A DNA stretch of 9,225 nt, from positions 1 through 9,225 of the forward strand of contig DATFRR010000296.1 of the NCBI GenBank assembly GCA_035263025.1. Direction: 5' to 3'. This DNA is from DASQPR01 sp035263025 (lineage in GTDB: Bacteria; Actinomycetota; Actinomycetes; Mycobacteriales; Micromonosporaceae). Both the position numbers and the translations under genes were made by a program. The notes beneath the pieces were generated by a model that worked only from the letters and a program-made list of their open reading frames with translations, did no database searches and had not been told where the DNA came from. Positions 6,179-9,225 of the stretch are shown piece after piece (position 1 is the stretch's first letter; each line of letters starts with the position of its first letter).

Positions 6179-7413
6179 GCGATGGCCTCCTGCGGTTCGA
6201 GCGGCGGGCGCGACTCGAGCGCCCGCACTTCGTCGACGGTGAGCGCACCGATCTCGGTCGCGATCTTGTAGACGTCGAAGCGAGTCTTCGTGTCCGCGCG
6301 CAGCAGCCCGTCGACCTCGACCCGCAGCGACGTGCCGAGCGGGAACTGTGCGTCGAGCACCGCCTCGATGCGACCGATCCACGGCTTGAGTGCTTCCTGC
6401 ACGAACTCGGTATTGCGCGCCTCGACATTGGCGTACGTATTCGAGTCGGTCGGTGCGCCGAGCTTGTAGCCGGGGACGCCGAACATCAACGCGATCTGAT
6501 TCAGCGACAGGCGCGCGAAGTCGGCGGCGGCGAGGTCGACCGGCGACCACGTCAACGCATGGAAATCGGTCGTCGCGTTCAGTACCGCGATGCTGCGGCG
6601 GATGCCGCCGTGCTGCGACAGCCACCGCTGCTTCAGCGCGTCGGCCTGATCTTGGGTGATGTTCGGTGTCGTCGTCTTCAAGTAGCCGGCCGGCACGCCG
6701 GCGGTGAACGCACCGGAGGTGTAGTCACGCACTGCCGAGGCCATCGCTAGGTCAGGTATGAACCGGTCGAGGACACCGGTGCCGCGCCCATCGACGATCG
6801 GATGCTTGCCGCGCAGGTGGATGATCTCGTTCGGCCCGAACACGTAGTCGGCGACCTTGTAGACGCCGTCCTCGAGCACGACGTCGTGCGGGTGCAGCAC
6901 GAACAGCGGTGGCTTCGGCGCGCCGGCCACGTCACGTTGCGGCACGTAGACGAACCCGTCTCCCCACCACAGCGCGGACTGAATCCACTGGCCCCAGAAG
7001 TCGACGTTCGACCAGCGCGCCTCATGCACCGCGGTGGCCTCGACGATGCGTGCGTCCAGCCGCAACGCCTGCGGGTCGCTGATCCACGCCGGCGTCGGCA
7101 GCCGTTCGGTGTCGTCACGGTAGACATGCCACGGCAGCGTCGCGATCGTGTCGACGATCAGCTCCGTCGCGTGCGACACCGCCGGGATGCCGCCGAACCC
7201 GAAGCCGCCGGCGTTCGCGCCCGGGATCGGATTGCCGAACGGGCCGAGCGTCCCGTTCCCCGCGCCGAGCCACCACAGCCACGGCTGATCGACCTCCCAC
7301 CCATCGGGCGAGTTGAGCAGGACGTCGCGGCCATCGGTCGCGCGTAGGACGTTGGTCGTGATCTGTCGCAGCGCCACGCGGGTCTCGCGCAGCGCTGTCG
7401 ACCACCGGTTCAC
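6175..7413 (-). CDS. Portal protein, HK97 family
   Basis: The 412-residue protein should form the dodecameric ring at the single capsid vertex through which DNA enters and to which the neck is attached. It matches the HK97-type portal family in length and in landmark segments: the early helix VSHATELIVDTIATLPWHVY (79-98), the WGDGFVYV strand (150-157), the LHPHDVVL stretch (173-180), the conserved region RLSLNQIALMFGVPGYKLG (301-319), the SNTYANVEARNTEFVQEAL segment (324-342) followed by PWIGRIE (344-350), and the C-terminal LTVDEVRALE (391-400). Translation starts at a GTG that overlaps the TGA of the small upstream gene. Only a weak GGAGA lies about 13 bases upstream, so coupling probably supplies initiation. 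The stop overlaps the protease start by four bases (ATGA). The family is confident; the exact start is slightly less so. Confidence 0.94.
   Translation of the reverse strand: MNRWSTALRETRVALRQITTNVLRATDGRDVLLNSPDGWEVDQPWLWWLGAGNGTLGPFGNPIPGANAGGFGFGGIPAVSHATELIVDTIATLPWHVYRDDTERLPTPAWISDPQALRLDARIVEATAVHEARWSNVDFWGQWIQSALWWGDGFVYVPQRDVAGAPKPPLFVLHPHDVVLEDGVYKVADYVFGPNEIIHLRGKHPIVDGRGTGVLDRFIPDLAMASAVRDYTSGAFTAGVPAGYLKTTTPNITQDQADALKQRWLSQHGGIRRSIAVLNATTDFHALTWSPVDLAAADFARLSLNQIALMFGVPGYKLGAPTDSNTYANVEARNTEFVQEALKPWIGRIEAVLDAQFPLGTSLRVEVDGLLRADTKTRFDVYKIATEIGALTVDEVRALESRPPLEPQEAIA
6186..6191 (-). promoter_or_regulatory. Strong Shine-Dalgarno site of the protease gene
   Basis: On the minus strand this reads AGGAGG, seven bases before the ATG at 6178, inside the end of the portal gene. 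It fixes the protease start within a long open frame that begins well upstream, and shows that initiation here need not depend only on coupling to the portal. Confidence 0.85.
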
Positions 7414-7604
7414 GCCGGCGGCGTGGTCTCCGGTGCAGGCGCGGGCGTTGCGGTTCCCTCGCCCGGCACCGGTGCCTCGTCGGGCTGCCGGCCGATGGTG
7501 ACGGTGTCGCCCGTCGTGATCGGTTCGGCGGTGGTACCCGACTGCGGCGGTTCACCCGGTTGGCTGATCGTGCTTCGAGGTCGTGTCAGGAAATGACGAG
7601 CCAT
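7410..7604 (-). CDS. Small proline/threonine-rich protein between terminase and portal, function unknown
   Basis: The 64-residue protein begins MARHFLTRPRSTISQPGEPP, then becomes rich in Pro, Thr, Ala, Glu and Gly, ending PAPAPETTPPA. I see no membrane segment, signal peptide, cysteine pair or known motif. The basic first ten residues followed by an acidic, proline-rich tail suggest a mostly disordered protein. Its TGA overlaps the GTG of the portal gene (GTGA), so the two should be translationally coupled, which argues for real expression. The ATG at 7604 lies 42 bp after the terminase stop, with no clear Shine-Dalgarno sequence. Short unrelated proteins occur at this place in several phage and gene-transfer-agent clusters, but I cannot assign it to any family. 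A spurious frame is possible because of the low-complexity composition. Confidence 0.55.
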   Translation of the reverse strand: MARHFLTRPRSTISQPGEPPQSGTTAEPITTGDTVTIGRQPDEAPVPGEGTATPAPAPETTPPA

Positions 7605-7646
7605 GCGGCGAAGCCTAAGCCCGGGCGGTCGTCACATCGTGACTAC
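7605..7646 (-). other. 42-bp gap after terL with a small hairpin
   Basis: Between the terminase stop and the small downstream gene lies an inverted repeat GTCAC-GAT-GTGAC on the minus strand (7643-7631; 5-bp stem, 3-base loop), followed by a GCCCGGGC palindrome. There is no T-run, so it is not a clear terminator. It may be an RNA processing or mRNA-stability element, or chance in GC-rich DNA. Confidence 0.25.
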
Positions 7647-9131
7647 TCAGAAGATCGCGGGTGCTTCGAGCGCGGGTTCTTGCATCGTCCGCCACCATGC
7701 CATGCGTGCCGCCCGCGCCGCGTCGATCGGCCGGCCGTCATCCGGCGCCGCCAGCTTGAGTGACCCGTCCGGGGTCGGCGCACCCACCGTCGCCGCGACA
7801 TGCGCGGCAAGGACCGGTTCGTGATCGTGCGCGACGCGGCCCTCGATGATCGCCCGCCGCCACTCCGTCGCCGACGACACCTCGACCTCCGTCGTGTGCG
7901 GCCACACCGTCACCGGCCAGTCCTGCTCGACGAGGCGGCGCACCAGGTTCGTGAGGATCCGCGGCTGCACGACGAGCTCGACGACATGCCACCGTTCCCG
8001 CGCTGCCAACAGGACGTCCTCGAGATCGGCTTCGGTGCCGTTGCCGATCCAGCCGGTGAACAGGCCGCCGTCGAACGTCGCGCCGATCACCGCGAACGTC
8101 GACGCATACGTCCCGGCGAGACCGAGGACGACATCGGCGCCGTCGTCGGGCAGGACCGTTGCCGGGCAGTCATCCCACGCGGTGCCGGGCAGCCAACCGA
8201 CCAGCGTCGCGTCGATCCACTGACCGAGCCGGTACATGCGGAACTCGGCATCGGAGACGAGGTCGAGCTCGGCGGCGAGGACGTCTTCGAACAGGAGGCC
8301 GGCCCGGATCGCCGGGTTCGCCTTGCGCCACTGCCGCCGGTCCGTGAGCGCGCAGCCGGCGTCGGCGGCATGTTCCCGCCACGCGACGCGCGCGCCCGCC
8401 CGGGCTTGCTCACGCAACTGGAACAGTGCGGAGGTCTGCGCGTTCGGGGCCGGTGTCCCGATCGCCAACACCAGCGACGCCGCCCGTTTCCCCGCGCCCT
8501 GCAGGATCGCCGCGAACACCGGCGGGCTCACGGTCTGCGCCTCGTCGACGAGCGCGACCGTCGGATTCAACCCCTGCGCCCGCTCGACGTCGGCCGGAAG
8601 CGCAAGCAGGTCCCCGTCGTTCCACGCCGACCACACCCGCCGGTCCGTCGTCGACGTGTAGACGATCACCCGCGCCGCGAGGTCGGGATGCGCGCGCACC
8701 ATCGAACGGATCGGCCGCAACAGGGTCCGGTTCGCCTGCAGCCCGTTGAACGCGACCAGCGGCACCTGCGGCGCGTCCTCGTGATCACACACCGCCCACA
8801 ACCCGACCGCCGCCCACGTCGTCGACTTCGCGTTCCCGCGCGGGATCTGCAGGCCGCCGGTCCGCACGTCCCGGGCGAGGAGCTCCTCGAGGTCCTCCTT
8901 CTGGAACCGGTGCAGGCGCATCAACTCGCCGGCGCGCGCGCCCGACGGGATCCGGCAGTACGTCTCGATGAACCGGATCGCCCGCGCCGCACGCGACCGG
9001 GTCCGCCACGCCCGCCACGGCGGTTTCCCCCGATCGACACGCGTGTCGCGCGCCGCGCGGCGCTCCCCCGCCTTCGCCCCGCCGCCGCGCGGCGCGCGAT
9101 CGGCGAGAGCTCCCGCGGGCTCAGCCGGCAT
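7647..9131 (-). CDS. terL: Terminase large subunit (DNA packaging ATPase, nuclease site altered)
   Basis: This is the motor that pumps DNA through the portal into the prohead. The 494 residues are of normal length for the family. The N-terminal 45 or so residues are a basic, Ala/Arg/Gly-rich extension. The ATPase domain follows: adenine-binding region near HRFQ (74-77), a P-loop of the form PRGNAKST (97-104), a Walker B strand with VALVDE (192-197, D196 and catalytic E197), and a coupling motif AIGTP (223-227). The C-terminal half fits the RNase H-like nuclease domain, with the last acidic motif IDAA (469-472) present. However, where the first catalytic Asp is expected the sequence reads GLAGTYAST (337-345), and where the second is expected it reads VVQPR (387-391), so two metal-binding acids appear to be replaced. 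The ATG at 9131 is the first start after an in-frame stop, and no good ribosome binding site precedes it. A 42-bp gap separates it from the next gene. The family call is firm; loss of nuclease activity is an inference. Confidence 0.93.
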   Translation of the reverse strand: MPAEPAGALADRAPRGGGAKAGERRAARDTRVDRGKPPWRAWRTRSRAARAIRFIETYCRIPSGARAGELMRLHRFQKEDLEELLARDVRTGGLQIPRGNAKSTTWAAVGLWAVCDHEDAPQVPLVAFNGLQANRTLLRPIRSMVRAHPDLAARVIVYTSTTDRRVWSAWNDGDLLALPADVERAQGLNPTVALVDEAQTVSPPVFAAILQGAGKRAASLVLAIGTPAPNAQTSALFQLREQARAGARVAWREHAADAGCALTDRRQWRKANPAIRAGLLFEDVLAAELDLVSDAEFRMYRLGQWIDATLVGWLPGTAWDDCPATVLPDDGADVVLGLAGTYASTFAVIGATFDGGLFTGWIGNGTEADLEDVLLAARERWHVVELVVQPRILTNLVRRLVEQDWPVTVWPHTTEVEVSSATEWRRAIIEGRVAHDHEPVLAAHVAATVGAPTPDGSLKLAAPDDGRPIDAARAARMAWWRTMQEPALEAPAIF

Positions 9132-9225
9132 CCGGCCGGCGCGGCACCAACACGCCGACCGGCGGCGAACCGGCCGGCGACAGGCCGTGATCCTGCGAGG
9201 ACGTCACCGGAGACCGATCGCTCCC
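9121..9225 (-). CDS. C-terminal end of an unidentified gene upstream of terL (possibly small terminase), partial
   Basis: A minus-strand frame enters from the right edge and stays open for 34 codons to a TGA at 9123-9121, ending in VLVPRRPDAG. It overlaps the terL start by 11 bases, the same tight packing seen at most other junctions here. Phage late modules usually place the small terminase subunit, or sometimes an HNH endonuclease, directly before the large terminase, so a small terminase C-terminus is the first guess. Nothing in the 34 residues is diagnostic: they are rich in Ser, Pro and Gly, as disordered C-terminal tails often are. A second minus-strand frame is also open through this stretch but reads as Arg/Ala-rich and looks like a GC-driven shadow. 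The terL frame itself is closed by a TGA upstream. The coding status is a modest inference. Confidence 0.35.
   Translation of the reverse strand, partial: GSDRSPVTSSQDHGLSPAGSPPVGVLVPRRPDAG

Noticed and set aside
6179..6625. Upstream extension of the protease frame inside the portal gene
   Set aside because: The extra residues are Arg/His-rich shadow of the portal gene; the ATG at 6178 has AGGAGG and an ATGA overlap.
7631..7643. Hairpin after terL as a transcription terminator
   Set aside because: The stem is only 5 bp, there is no T-run, and the coupled downstream genes need to be transcribed.
1..9225. Frequent CGATCG palindromes, as possible binding or methylation sites
   Set aside because: They occur throughout coding DNA in codon contexts such as GCG ATC G, as expected from the codon choice of a GC-rich genome; no clustering between genes was seen.
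1..9225. tRNA genes, CRISPR arrays, insertion sequences, integrase or attachment sites
   Set aside because: None was seen by eye on either strand; nearly all bases are taken by structural genes.

Overview
This window is the late structural (packaging, head, neck and tail) module of a long-tailed (siphovirus-type) double-stranded DNA phage, prophage or phage-derived particle. Every gene I accept lies on the minus strand, so the biological order runs from the right end of the window to the left. High GC, GTG starts, mostly TGA stops and the type of minor tail protein suggest an actinobacterial host. Acidimicrobiia-like is only a guess; no host gene is present to fix the taxonomy.

Layout in direction of transcription: end of an unidentified upstream gene (9225-9121, possibly small terminase); large terminase (9131-7647); a small Pro/Thr-rich orphan protein (7604-7410); HK97-type portal (7413-6175); HK97-type prohead protease (6178-5627); a 120-bp leader; HK97-fold major capsid protein with its own scaffold-like N-terminal region (5506-4352); head-tail adaptor (4345-4013); tail-terminator-like protein (4016-3621); major tail protein (3624-3178); HK97 gp10-like neck protein (3181-2837); tail assembly chaperone (2840-2535) with a probable -1 frameshift extension or separate short downstream frame (to 2428); tape measure protein (2428-680); and the N-terminal 227 residues of a minor tail/hub protein that runs off the left edge (683-1).

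The genes form a nearly gapless chain. Most junctions are 1-4 base stop/start overlaps (ATGA, GTGA, TGATG), which implies one late transcript with translational coupling. The only larger gaps are 42 bp after the terminase and 120 bp before the capsid gene. Strong Shine-Dalgarno sequences precede the protease, the major capsid and the major tail genes, and the last two are high-copy products.

Points that stand out: (1) the large terminase keeps its ATPase motifs but seems to lack two of the three acidic residues of its RNase H-like nuclease; (2) the gp10-like neck gene lies after the major tail gene and no head-closure (stopper) gene is recognisable; (3) the tail chaperone shows a GGGGGAA candidate slip site leading into a -1 frame with protein-like sequence; (4) an unrecognised proline-rich protein is coupled to the portal. 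The module resembles gene-transfer-agent clusters in compactness and order, but the window cannot separate that from an ordinary prophage. No integrase, lysis gene, tRNA, CRISPR array, insertion sequence or plus-strand gene was found.
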